Assembly (NCBI GenBank): GCA_045587485.1
Contig: JAZNCI010000085.1
Location: 56,387 to 120,386, forward strand
From: SIG440 sp045587485
Lineage (GTDB): Bacteria > Bacillota > Clostridia > Monoglobales > Monoglobaceae
Length of the DNA: 64,000 bases
Reading direction: 5' to 3'
Part shown: piece by piece, positions 51,224 through 60,053 of the stretch
Layout: each line of letters starts with the position of its first letter
Position numbering within the stretch: position 1 is the stretch's first letter
Notes under the pieces: generated by a model
The model's input: only the letters and a program-made list of their open reading frames with translations
What the model was told of the DNA's origin: nothing
Databases searched by the model: none
Position numbers and translations under genes: made by a program

Positions 51224-54175
51224 ATGAAAACTTCAAAACGTATTTTGTGTGCACTGGTGTTGGTTGTTTTCACATTGGTAAACCTTGTTGTTATGCCTGC
51301 TTCGGCTGCAACATTTACCGATGTGGCGGATGGCTCAGACGTATACAAAGCAGTAACCGTTCTCAACAAGCTGGGTGTTATCAACGGCTATGATGACGGT
51401 ACATTCAAACCTGATAACAATGTTACAAGGGCAGAGTTTACTGCAATGCTGCTCAGAACACGCGGTATGGGAGCTTTGGGTTCAACCAGCATTGAAAATC
51501 CCCCGTTCCCTGATGTTGTTACCCCTGATGTATCATGGGCAATCGGCAATATCAGAACAGCTCACAGCATGGGAATCATCAATGGTTATGATGATGGTAC
51601 CTTTAAGCCCTCCAATAATGTATCGTATGAGGAAGCAATCAAGATGATTGTTTGCGCTTTGGGATATGGCGAGATGGGCAGCGAGGGTGCAGCTTGGTAT
51701 TCAAAATACCTCAACACAGCAATACAACTCAAGTTTACAGACGGAGTAAAAGGAACAGTTGGTGTTCCCGCTACCCGTGCTATGATTGCCTCAATGCTTT
51801 ATAATTGTCTTGAGGTTGAACTTGCTGAAAACAACCAAATTACAGACAAGACAATTTTAGAGGATGACCTTAAACTGACCAAGCAGGTGGGTTACATTTC
51901 TTCAAACCCCTCAATCAGTCTTTCTGACCCCAATACAAATCTTCGTGCAGATGAGGTTGAAATTACAGTTAACAACGATGTGGAGATTTATAAGGTAGAA
52001 AATGCAGCAGAGTATAATGATATGCTTGGTGCCCAGATTACCTTCTATGCAACAGAGGACAGAAATTCAGGAACCAAAACACTGGTTATGGCAACCGTTG
52101 AAAAGTCAGTAACTGTTGAGGTTGAGGCTGACAAGATTGATGCGAATAATTCTGACGATGGTACAGTTGTTTATTATGAAAGCGACGATGCAAAGCGTGC
52201 GTCACAGATTTCTGTATCTTCTGACAGCGTTGTAGTTTACAATGGTCAGCTTTATGGTACTAACTCATCGAACAGCACATATGCTGATTATTGCTCGGAC
52301 AAGGGTGTTGATGCTATTCCTACCTTGGGCAGCATGAAATTCCTTGACAGAAACGGCGACAAGAAATATGATGTAGTATTTATCGAAGCATATGATGCAT
52401 ATATTGTATCTTCAACAACAGCTTCAACTTATTCATTTGTTGACAACAATTTGAGAAAGGGTTCGGCAACAAACAAAGTGACACTTGATGTTACAGATAC
52501 AAGCAAGACCATCAAAATTCTTGACAAAAACGGCAACGAGACTAATTTCAGCTCAATCAGAATTGGCTCGGTTGTTTGCATTAAGAAATCAAACGTTGCC
52601 AACGGTGGCCAGCCGCTTATCACAGCTGTTGTTTTAAATGACGCTGTAGTAGGTGCAGTAAAGGGTACAAATTCTGATGGCAGCATCAAAATTGAGGGCA
52701 AGAACTATAAGTATTCACCTCAGGCACCCTGGATTAACCCTGTAACAGATGCAGATGTTTCAGGTATGCCCGAGCCTCAGTTGGGTGAAAACGGTAAGTT
52801 CTATCTTGATTTAAACGGCGATGTTATCGGCTATGACAAGACAGAGCAGACGAAAAATCAGCAGTATGGCTATGTTATGCAGGTACGACACAAGGTAGAC
52901 CCTCTTGACGAAACACTGGTATTTAATATTCTTACCGAGTCAGGCAGCAAGGTTTCATACTATGCATATGAAAAGACAAGCATAGACGGACAAACCTTTG
53001 ACAGCTATACAGAACTGCTTGAAACTCTTGATGATACTGCGTTTGCCAGCGGTGAGGAAGCTTATCCAGGTATTACCGAAGACGGTGTGACAGATGAAGA
53101 CCTGAAGGAAATTGCAGAATATTCACAGCTGGTTAAGTTTACAACCAAGACCAATAAGGGTCAGACAGTTATTGACGACATTATTCCTGCAAGCGCTGCA
53201 ACAGGTGGTATGGATATTTCAGGCGATGACCTTTATTTCTACGAAGTAGATGGATTTATGGCAGACGATTCGCTTACCTATAATAAAACAAACAAGCAGC
53301 TTCAAGGCGCAAAGAATATCAATATGAGCAGCGCTGTTATGCTTAAAATTCCTGAAGACAGAAGTGAAACCAAGGATTACAAAAAGCTTACCTTTGATGA
53401 CTTTGATAATAATACTTCTTACCAGGTTGAGTTTTATGATGTAACAGGCACAAACGCTGCAAAGGTAATTTTGGTTTATGGTGGTGCATCATCTGCAGGT
53501 CAGGTTAAGGCAACCTCTCCTGTTATGGTTATAACAAACAAAGAAGAGACAGTAGACCCGGCAGGCGAGGTTTCTCGTAGATTTAATCTTGTAGGATATG
53601 TAGGCACTACACCGGTTGATTACTGGGGTTCAGAAGAAAGCGAAGCAGTTCTTGCAACACTCCAGCCTGGTGATGTAGTGAGACTTGGTACAGACGAAGA
53701 CGGCTACTATACAGTTCTGCCTGAGCATATTGTGTTCAGCGTAGAAAGCGGCTATCGTGATACAGCAATTAGCATTGCAGATGATAATGGAAATGATGAC
53801 AAATATCCAAAGGTATATAAGGATTCCGACGGCAATATCCGTTTCAGGGCTATCTGGGGTTCAGCATACCAGAGAGATGACGAATTGTTTGTAGTTTCAA
53901 CAGATGTTCTTGCAGGAGATGAAGACGAGAATGCAGTTGATGCAACACGCTTTGATATGCAGAGAAGCTGGTTTAAAAATGCCAAGGTTTATCTATTTGA
54001 CGTAACAAAGGGTGCTGAAAAACTTGAAATCACCGAATATGGTTCGGGAGAAGCTGACAGTGTAATTACTGGGCTTCAGCTTTATGATAGCACATCACAA
54101 CCGAAACCGGCTGAAGTGTTTATCCATATGACAAACAGCAGCACTGTAGCGACAATGATTATTATCAAAAGATAA
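51224..54175 (+). CDS. Large SLH-domain surface protein
   Basis: A 983-residue exported protein: signal peptide (1-29, ending in SAA), SLH repeats 1 and 2 (about 30-150; both contain NGYDDGTFKP and differ little), and a weaker third repeat to about 205. The remaining 770 residues are acidic, beta-rich and rich in Asp, Thr and Ser, with no recognised domain and no Cys pairs of note. AGGAGG lies eight bases before the ATG and a strong terminator follows, as for a highly expressed S-layer-type protein. It shares surface anchoring with the amidase two genes upstream. Function beyond structure is unknown. Confidence 0.85.
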   Translation: MKTSKRILCALVLVVFTLVNLVVMPASAATFTDVADGSDVYKAVTVLNKLGVINGYDDGTFKPDNNVTRAEFTAMLLRTRGMGALGSTSIENPPFPDVVTPDVSWAIGNIRTAHSMGIINGYDDGTFKPSNNVSYEEAIKMIVCALGYGEMGSEGAAWYSKYLNTAIQLKFTDGVKGTVGVPATRAMIASMLYNCLEVELAENNQITDKTILEDDLKLTKQVGYISSNPSISLSDPNTNLRADEVEITVNNDVEIYKVENAAEYNDMLGAQITFYATEDRNSGTKTLVMATVEKSVTVEVEADKIDANNSDDGTVVYYESDDAKRASQISVSSDSVVVYNGQLYGTNSSNSTYADYCSDKGVDAIPTLGSMKFLDRNGDKKYDVVFIEAYDAYIVSSTTASTYSFVDNNLRKGSATNKVTLDVTDTSKTIKILDKNGNETNFSSIRIGSVVCIKKSNVANGGQPLITAVVLNDAVVGAVKGTNSDGSIKIEGKNYKYSPQAPWINPVTDADVSGMPEPQLGENGKFYLDLNGDVIGYDKTEQTKNQQYGYVMQVRHKVDPLDETLVFNILTESGSKVSYYAYEKTSIDGQTFDSYTELLETLDDTAFASGEEAYPGITEDGVTDEDLKEIAEYSQLVKFTTKTNKGQTVIDDIIPASAATGGMDISGDDLYFYEVDGFMADDSLTYNKTNKQLQGAKNINMSSAVMLKIPEDRSETKDYKKLTFDDFDNNTSYQVEFYDVTGTNAAKVILVYGGASSAGQVKATSPVMVITNKEETVDPAGEVSRRFNLVGYVGTTPVDYWGSEESEAVLATLQPGDVVRLGTDEDGYYTVLPEHIVFSVESGYRDTAISIADDNGNDDKYPKVYKDSDGNIRFRAIWGSAYQRDDELFVVSTDVLAGDEDENAVDATRFDMQRSWFKNAKVYLFDVTKGAEKLEITEYGSGEADSVITGLQLYDSTSQPKPAEVFIHMTNSSTVATMIIIKR

Positions 54176-54201
54176 AGTCACAGCAAGCTATGCTACAATC
54201 A

Positions 54202-54235
54202 AAGCCCCCACCAAACGGTGGGGGCTTATCTTATG
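54202..54235 (+). terminator. Terminator of the SLH surface protein gene
   Basis: AAGCCCCCACC (54202-54212) pairs with GGTGGGGGCTT (54217-54227), loop AAAC, then ATCTT. Confidence 0.85.
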
Positions 54236-54261
54236 CTCAATTTAATATGTTTTTGATTAAC

Positions 54262-54283
54262 GGACAGTCGGGGACGCCTGTCC
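54262..54283. repeat. Short hairpin repeat of intergenic type
   Basis: GGACAG (54262-54267) pairs with CTGTCC (54278-54283) around TCGGGGACGC, followed by CTACGA. This motif resembles a small repetitive intergenic element that I remember from Clostridia, but no second copy occurs in the window. The remaining non-coding bases up to 54463 show nothing else. Confidence 0.35.
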
Positions 54284-54463
54284 CTACGATTTGTTCAAGA
54301 CAGGAGCCTATATGGAAAGTCTGTATGCGGAGAACTGAACAAAGTAACAAAAACTCACAAAGACGGACAAAAGAAAAAACGCCTTATTCGGGACGATTAG
54401 GGAATGTTTGCGATGTCTTGCCGTGGACAACAAAAATCGGTCGCACATTTTCCCTTTGAGGTA

Positions 54464-54646
54464 TTAATCCTTATCCTTTTCCAACTGTTCAAAATAGCTT
54501 TCAAGAATTCTGATAACAATATTGTTAAAGCTGGTGTCGTTTTCAATTGCAAGATTGGTTACCTTGTCAGCTAATTCATCAGAAATATATAATGTTTTAT
54601 AACACGCTTGAACTTTCTTTCTTGAAAAATCGGGATTAAATGCCAT
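54464..54646 (-). CDS. Small ribbon-helix-helix DNA-binding protein
   Basis: A 60-residue protein with the RHH plan: a short strand (KTLYISDEL), helix A (ELADKVTNLAIEND), turn, and helix B (SFNNIVIRILESYFEQLEK). I use the ATG at 54646, with GAGGTG six bases upstream, rather than the GTG three codons earlier. It stands alone with no toxin partner. Two direct repeats lie upstream and may be its binding site. It probably represses its own gene; other targets are unknown. Confidence 0.75.
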   Translation of the reverse strand: MAFNPDFSRKKVQACYKTLYISDELADKVTNLAIENDTSFNNIVIRILESYFEQLEKDKD

Positions 54647-54667
54647 AGAATACACCTCATATAAAAA

Positions 54668-54692
54668 TATAGTATATATGTATAGTATATAT
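54668..54692. promoter_or_regulatory. Tandem repeats upstream of the RHH gene (putative operator)
   Basis: TATAGTATATAT occurs twice (54668-54679 and 54681-54692) with a 13-base period. RHH proteins bind tandem short repeats as dimers of dimers, so this is a likely autoregulatory site. The region is too AT-rich to define a promoter. Confidence 0.4.
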
Positions 54693-54805
54693 TATATGAT
54701 AAAATATATTTTTATAACACACAAGAAAAATAACTTGCTTTTTTCTGGTGTATATGCTATAATACCATTGAAAACAAATTATTTTGTTTTTTTGTCGCTA
54801 AACAC

Positions 54806-54840
54806 GCAAAAAGAGTGATGTATATATCACTCTTTTTTGC
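54806..54840 (-). terminator. Terminator of gls24-fakA-recG
   Basis: AAAAAGAGTGAT (54808-54819) pairs with ATCACTCTTTTT (54826-54837); symmetric, with A/T tracts at both ends. It lies 15 bases after the recG stop. Confidence 0.85.
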
Positions 54841-54854
54841 GTTCATATAAAATT

Positions 54855-56909
54855 TTAATTTAGTATTCCGTTTTCTGACACCTCAAGAAACCTTTCGCGC
54901 ACACGGTTGCGCAGACCCATATTTTCGGGCGCTTCAAGATTGGGGTCATTGGACAAGAGCTTGTCTGCAGCGTCTTTTGCAAGGCTTAAAAGGTACATAT
55001 CTGTGGAAAGGTTTGCAACCTTCAGTTCTGGCAGACCGTGTTGACGAATACCAAAGAATTCTCCGGGACCACGAAGTTCAAGGTCCTTTTCTGAAATCTT
55101 AAAACCGTCGGTGGTTTCGCACATAATTTTCATACGCTCATCGGCAATTTTTCCGCCGTTTGAAAAAAGTATACAGTACGAGCTGTGACTGCCACGACCT
55201 ATTCTGCCCCTGAGCTGATGCAGCTGCGAAAGCCCGAAACGTTCGGCGTTTTCAATAAGCATAACTGTGGCATTGGGCACATCAACGCCAACCTCGATAA
55301 CAGTGGTTGATACAAGGATATCAATTTTTCCGTCCGAAAAACGTGACATAATATCCTGACGTTCGGCGGCTTTAAGCCTGCCGTGCATAACCTCAACCAA
55401 AAGGTCTGGGAAGAACGACTTTTTCAGTCTGTTGGCGTATTCAACTGCTGATTTTGCAGTCAAGGTCTCGGATTCTTCAATTAAGGGGCACACGATATAG
55501 CCTTGTCGACCGTCCTTTATGTTTTTGCGAAGAAATTCATAAATTCGTGTCCGCATTTTTTCGCCAACGGAGTAGGTTTCAATTCGCTTTCTGCCAGGGG
55601 GCAGCTCGTCAATGACGGATATGTCAAGGTCACCGTAAAGTATCAGCGAAAGTGTACGGGGGATTGGTGTTGCCGTCATAATCAGAGTATGAGCACCAAT
55701 ACCCTTTTGGGTAAGGGCAAGTCGCTGACGCACACCAAAACGGTGTTGCTCGTCGGTTATAACCAAAGCGGCATTTTTGAAAATTGTATCATCTGTAATA
55801 AGGGCGTGCGTGCCAATAATAATCTGTGCAGAGCCGTCTTTTATCATTGTTTTCGCCTGACGCTTTTCGGCGGCAGACATTCCTCCGCAAAGGAGAATTG
55901 TTTCAAAGCCGAATTGTGAGAACAACGATTTCAAATTTTTATAGTGCTGAACAGCCAGAATTTCGGTTGGAGCCATAAGAACCGCCTGATATCCCGAATT
56001 TGCCACAGCATACATAGCGGCAGCCGCAACCATAGTTTTACCCGAGCCCACATCGCCCTGAACAAGCCGGTTCATAGGGGTTGATTTTTGTATATCGGTG
56101 CAAATCTCATTAATAACACGTTTTTGTGCCGATGTTAACTCAAAGGGCAGAGCGTTGGCAAAATCTTTAATGCATTTTACATCCTTTATGGGCGTTGCAA
56201 AAAAGTTCCTTCGTTCATCACCCATAAGGCGGATGCCCGTTTGCAGAACAAGCAATTCTTCAAAAGCAAAACGCCGGCGTGCGTTTTCAAAACCTTCATA
56301 GCTTTTGGGAATATGAAGCTCGACCAAAGACTCCATAATTGACTTAAAGCCCTGTTGCTTGCGGATAGCATCGGGCAGAATGTCTGTAAGGGGTTTTTCG
56401 AGTTCGGCAAGTACAATATTTGCGGTATTGCGTATGGTATCCTGAGAAAGCCCTGCGGTAGAGGGATAGACAGGGAGAATCTTTCCTGTTTTTTTGCTTT
56501 GCCCGGTTTTTGCCTCGGTGACGGGGTTAATCATTTCAAAATAATTGCCCTTGTAGCTCACATTGCCATAAAAGGTATATTCCCCGCCATTTGCGAGGGT
56601 TGAGGTGATGTAGGGCGCGTTGAACCAGGTTATACGCATAATACTGCTGCCGTCGGATACCCGTGCCTGAGTGACGGTTTTTCTGCCACGGGCACGATAG
56701 GTTTTGACCTCACCTGCAAGACTTGCACACACGCATACCGTTTCGCCGTCCATAAGCTCGGATATGGGCTTGATTTCGCTCCTGTCTTCAAGGCTTCGGG
56801 GAAAATGGAACAGCAAATCAGCGGCAGTAGCAATACCAAGCCGTGAAAAGGCTTTTGCACGTGCCTCGCCAATACCTTTTATGTATTGTATGGATGTTTC
56901 GGGTTTCAT
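54855..56909 (-). CDS. recG: ATP-dependent DNA helicase RecG
   Basis: Remodels stalled forks and branched DNA. A 684-residue RecG with the N-terminal wedge/OB domain (about 1-170, IKGIGEARAKAF), motif I GDVGSGKT, motif II ITDEQHRFG, TATPIPRT, and the TRG region with QLRGRIGRG and RGPGEFFGIRQHG near the C-terminus. I use the ATG at 56909 with GGAGG upstream. fakA lies upstream after 100 bases. Confidence 0.96.
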   Translation of the reverse strand: MKPETSIQYIKGIGEARAKAFSRLGIATAADLLFHFPRSLEDRSEIKPISELMDGETVCVCASLAGEVKTYRARGRKTVTQARVSDGSSIMRITWFNAPYITSTLANGGEYTFYGNVSYKGNYFEMINPVTEAKTGQSKKTGKILPVYPSTAGLSQDTIRNTANIVLAELEKPLTDILPDAIRKQQGFKSIMESLVELHIPKSYEGFENARRRFAFEELLVLQTGIRLMGDERRNFFATPIKDVKCIKDFANALPFELTSAQKRVINEICTDIQKSTPMNRLVQGDVGSGKTMVAAAAMYAVANSGYQAVLMAPTEILAVQHYKNLKSLFSQFGFETILLCGGMSAAEKRQAKTMIKDGSAQIIIGTHALITDDTIFKNAALVITDEQHRFGVRQRLALTQKGIGAHTLIMTATPIPRTLSLILYGDLDISVIDELPPGRKRIETYSVGEKMRTRIYEFLRKNIKDGRQGYIVCPLIEESETLTAKSAVEYANRLKKSFFPDLLVEVMHGRLKAAERQDIMSRFSDGKIDILVSTTVIEVGVDVPNATVMLIENAERFGLSQLHQLRGRIGRGSHSSYCILFSNGGKIADERMKIMCETTDGFKISEKDLELRGPGEFFGIRQHGLPELKVANLSTDMYLLSLAKDAADKLLSNDPNLEAPENMGLRNRVRERFLEVSENGILN

Positions 56910-57008
56910 AAAAATTTCCTCCAAAGGAAATCGGGAATTTCAGCAATGCTGAAATTCCCTGATGTTTGGGTCAGAATAAATCGCTATAAATACGTTGTTC
57001 TTATTAAT

Positions 57009-58664
57009 TTATTCAACTGAAATGATATAATAATATACAGGTTGACCGCCATTTATAAGGCTGATATCCAAATCACAGTAGGTTTCCTCAAGTTTTGAGA
57101 CCAAACGCTCGGCATCCTCCTGCGATGTTTCCTCGCCGTAGTATAGGGTTATAACGCCCGATTCGTCATTGACAAGGTGCTCGGCAACTTTTTCGGCAGC
57201 CTCCTCGGGTGTGGGGGTAACAGCGGTAATTTCCTTTCCGCAAACTGCAAGGCAGTCACCTAAGTGGATTTCCATTCCGTCAAGAACAGTATCTCTTGCC
57301 GCAAAGGTAACCTGACCGCAGGAAACGCATTGGGCAAATTCCATCATAGCTTCGGTATTTTCCTCGGGAGAGAGGGATTCGTCAAAGGCTGTCATTGCTG
57401 AAATTCCCTGAGGAATGTTAACAGTAGGAAGAACAATTACCGACTTTTCGGTAAGGGGAGGAACCTGTTCGGCTGCTAAGATAATGTTTTTGTTGTTTGG
57501 CAGGATGTAAACCACCTCGGCAGGAATTTTTTCAACCGCTGAAAGAAGGTCCTGTGTGCTGGGATTCATAGTTTGTCCGCCTTCAATTATTTCATCAACA
57601 GACAAGGAACGAAACAGCTCTGAAAGACCTTCACCCGCTGAAACTGCCGCAAAACCGTATTTCTTTTCGGGTTCAGCTTTAACGGGGGCTGCATTCGTGT
57701 CAACCTTGGGTTCGGCGGTGGGGGTTTCTGCTTTATTTTCCATGTTGTCATTATGCTGATATTTCATATTTTCAATTTTAAGGTTAGTCAGCTCACCCAG
57801 CTTGATTGCCTGTTCAAGCACATATCCCGGATGATTTGTATGGATATGAACCTTAACAATTTCGTCATCCTCGATAACCAGCATACAGTCGCCCTTTTCG
57901 GAAATTGCGGTGCGGAACTGGGTTATCTGGCGTTCAGAGGTTTTATTGATTATAAACTCGGTGCAATAAAGATACTTAATATTGACAGGCTCAGAAGATG
58001 CTGCAGATGTGGTTGCGGTGACGACAGTTGGTTCGCCGCTTTCAATTGCTTTGCCGTTGTCAAGAACGTAAACTGCACCTTCCACAATGGTGACAAGACC
58101 TTTACCGCCGGCGTCAACAACCCCTGCTTTTTTCAGTGCAGGGAGAAGCTCGGTTGTACCGGTCAGGCTTTCTTCACCTGCTGCAAGAATTGCCCGCAAA
58201 AATTCGCCCGCATCCTCAAAGGAGGAATAGTTTGCCTCGGCAAATTCGGACATCTGGCGGATTACGGTAAGAATTGTACCCTCGGTGGGTTTCATTACCG
58301 CACGGTATGCGGTTTTCTTTGCGGATACAAGTGCATTTTTAAGGTCGGATATACCGATAAATTCCTTGCCCTCAACGCCCTTTGAAAAGCCCCGGATAAT
58401 CTGTGAAAGGATAACGCCTGAGTTACCTCTTGCGTTGCGGAGCGAGGTGGACGCAAGTTTTGCAAGCAGCTTGTCACAGCTGTCATATTCCTCTGCCAGA
58501 GTTTGAGCAGCCGCTCCGCTGAAGGTCAGGCTCATATTTGTACCTGTGTCGCCGTCAGGAACGGGGAAAATATTTAAGTCATCAATTACTTTTCGGTTAT
58601 TTTTTAAGTTTGCAGCAGCAGATGAAATCATCAGCCTGAGCTGCGTTGTATCAAAATTATTCAT
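57009..58664 (-). CDS. fakA: DAK2/DegV-type fatty acid kinase subunit FakA
   Basis: Phosphorylates FakB-bound fatty acids for incorporation into lipids. A 551-residue protein with the DhaL-type ATP site (PVPDGDTGTNMSLT near residue 36, RGNSGVILSQIIRG), a middle domain with VHIHTNHPG, and a C-terminal DegV-like part. A Pro/Ala/Lys-rich linker (about 310-335) separates the last two, longer than usual. No fakB is adjacent. I start at the ATG at 58664 with GAGGTG six bases upstream; a GTG three codons earlier is possible. Confidence 0.93.
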   Translation of the reverse strand: MNNFDTTQLRLMISSAAANLKNNRKVIDDLNIFPVPDGDTGTNMSLTFSGAAAQTLAEEYDSCDKLLAKLASTSLRNARGNSGVILSQIIRGFSKGVEGKEFIGISDLKNALVSAKKTAYRAVMKPTEGTILTVIRQMSEFAEANYSSFEDAGEFLRAILAAGEESLTGTTELLPALKKAGVVDAGGKGLVTIVEGAVYVLDNGKAIESGEPTVVTATTSAASSEPVNIKYLYCTEFIINKTSERQITQFRTAISEKGDCMLVIEDDEIVKVHIHTNHPGYVLEQAIKLGELTNLKIENMKYQHNDNMENKAETPTAEPKVDTNAAPVKAEPEKKYGFAAVSAGEGLSELFRSLSVDEIIEGGQTMNPSTQDLLSAVEKIPAEVVYILPNNKNIILAAEQVPPLTEKSVIVLPTVNIPQGISAMTAFDESLSPEENTEAMMEFAQCVSCGQVTFAARDTVLDGMEIHLGDCLAVCGKEITAVTPTPEEAAEKVAEHLVNDESGVITLYYGEETSQEDAERLVSKLEETYCDLDISLINGGQPVYYYIISVE

Positions 58665-58679
58665 ATGAATCACCTCGGC

Positions 58680-59039
58680 TTATGCATGGTCAATACGCAC
58701 GCTTTCAACATTCACCTGCACAGATGCAACCTCCATACCTGTCATTTTTTCAACGTGGTATTTAACATTACTGCGGATTGTCTCGCCGATTGTTCCAATG
58801 TTGAGACCATATTCGACAATGATAAAAAGGGTAATTTCGATAATGTTATTTTCAGTTTTTACACGAACACCCTTATCCATATTTTCTTTTTTCAAAAGCC
58901 CTGCAATCCCGTCCTTGCTGTTGCGCGCGCACATACCCACAACGCCGTAGCACTGGGTTGCGGTATAGCCCGCAAGCTTTGCAATAACTGTATTGGAAAT
59001 GCTTATTATGCCTTTGTCATTTTTAATTTCAGCACTCAT
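58680..59039 (-). CDS. Asp23/Gls24-family protein (YloU-like)
   Basis: A 119-residue protein typical of YloU: NDKGIISISNTVIAKLAGYTATQCYGVVGM, then KENNIIEITLFIIVEYG-type strand and VNVESVRI at the end. It almost always precedes fakA in Firmicutes, as here (15 bases). Asp23-type proteins form membrane-associated complexes under wall stress; the exact role is unknown. The start at 59039 has GGAGG upstream. The neighbouring rpmB, common in this place, is absent. Confidence 0.92.
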   Translation of the reverse strand: MSAEIKNDKGIISISNTVIAKLAGYTATQCYGVVGMCARNSKDGIAGLLKKENMDKGVRVKTENNIIEITLFIIVEYGLNIGTIGETIRSNVKYHVEKMTGMEVASVQVNVESVRIDHA

Positions 59040-59120
59040 TGGTTTTCCTCCAATCATATAGTGTCAATATTTCAAAATCTAAAAGTCTGATTTATAGGCA
59101 TGCAGATAACCTCAAAATAT

Positions 59121-59149
59121 ATTTTACACTATTTTTACCAATAGGTCAA
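59121..59149 (-). promoter_or_regulatory. Promoter of gls24-fakA-recG
   Basis: On the minus strand TTGACC (59149-59144), a 17-base spacer and TAAAAT (59126-59121). Confidence 0.75.
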
Positions 59150-59199
59150 GAGTAAATATCTGTCGTTTTGAGTCAATATAAAAAAGTGCGATTTTTTTG

Positions 59200-59228
59200 T
59201 TGCCTTTTGGATGGGTTTGTGGTAAAAT
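59200..59228 (+). promoter_or_regulatory. Promoter of rlmB
   Basis: TTGCCT (59200-59205), a 17-base spacer and TAAAAT (59223-59228), 35 bases before the rlmB start and divergent from the gls24 promoter. Confidence 0.65.
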
Positions 59229-59263
59229 GAAAACTGTATAATTATGTGTAGGAGTTTGTAACT

Positions 59264-59998
59264 ATGGAAGATAGAATATATGGAACCAATCCTGTCCTAG
59301 AGGCTTTAAACTCAGGCAGAGAAATTGATAAGATTTTTATTCAGGAGGGGGCACGGCACAGCCGTCTTGGTCAGATTACCGCCGCCGCAAAAAAGCGCGG
59401 AATAAGATACACCACAGTCAGCCGTCAAAAGCTTGACGAGCTTTCTGAGGGCGGCAACCATCAGGGCGTGCTTGCCTTTGCAGCAGTACATTCTTATGTT
59501 GAAATCGAGGATATAATCAATATTGCCAAGGAAAAGGGCGAAAAGCCTTTGATAATTATTGCAGAGGGTCTAAATGACCCCCATAACTTGGGCAGCATAA
59601 TCAGAACAGCCAATGCGGCGGGTGCTCACGGGGTGATAATTCCCAAAAACCGCAGCGTAGGGCTGACTTCAACTGTTGCTAAGGTTTCGGCAGGGGCAAT
59701 TGAGTATACCCCCGTTGCAAGATGTACAAATCTTGCGGCGTGTATCGAAAAGCTCAAGGATTTGGGGCTGTGGATTGTGGGAACGGCGTTAGAGGGCAGC
59801 ATACCCATATACGAATGTGATATGAAGAGCGCAACGGGAATTGTAATCGGCAGCGAAGGCGAAGGCCTTAGCCGATTGGTGCGTGAAAAGTGTGATTTTC
59901 TTGTGAAAATTCCTATGCTTGGAAAGACCGAATCCCTTAATGCATCTGTTGCCGCAGGTGTTATAGTCTATGAGGCTGTAAGACAAAGGATGGGTTAA
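59264..59998 (+). CDS. rlmB: RlmB-type 23S rRNA 2'-O-methyltransferase
   Basis: A 244-residue SPOUT methyltransferase with the substrate-binding N-domain (DRIYGTNPVLEALNSGREIDK, to about 85) and the three motifs AEGLNDPHNLGSIIRTA, IVIGSEGEGL and IPMLGKTESLNASVAAGV. It corresponds to the enzyme that methylates G2251 in E. coli. It has its own promoter. Confidence 0.93.
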   Translation: MEDRIYGTNPVLEALNSGREIDKIFIQEGARHSRLGQITAAAKKRGIRYTTVSRQKLDELSEGGNHQGVLAFAAVHSYVEIEDIINIAKEKGEKPLIIIAEGLNDPHNLGSIIRTANAAGAHGVIIPKNRSVGLTSTVAKVSAGAIEYTPVARCTNLAACIEKLKDLGLWIVGTALEGSIPIYECDMKSATGIVIGSEGEGLSRLVREKCDFLVKIPMLGKTESLNASVAAGVIVYEAVRQRMG

Positions 59999-60053
59999 TA
60001 ATTAATGTTTCCCCACTGATGCATTAAATAAAAGTATAATTTAGGAGTATGGT

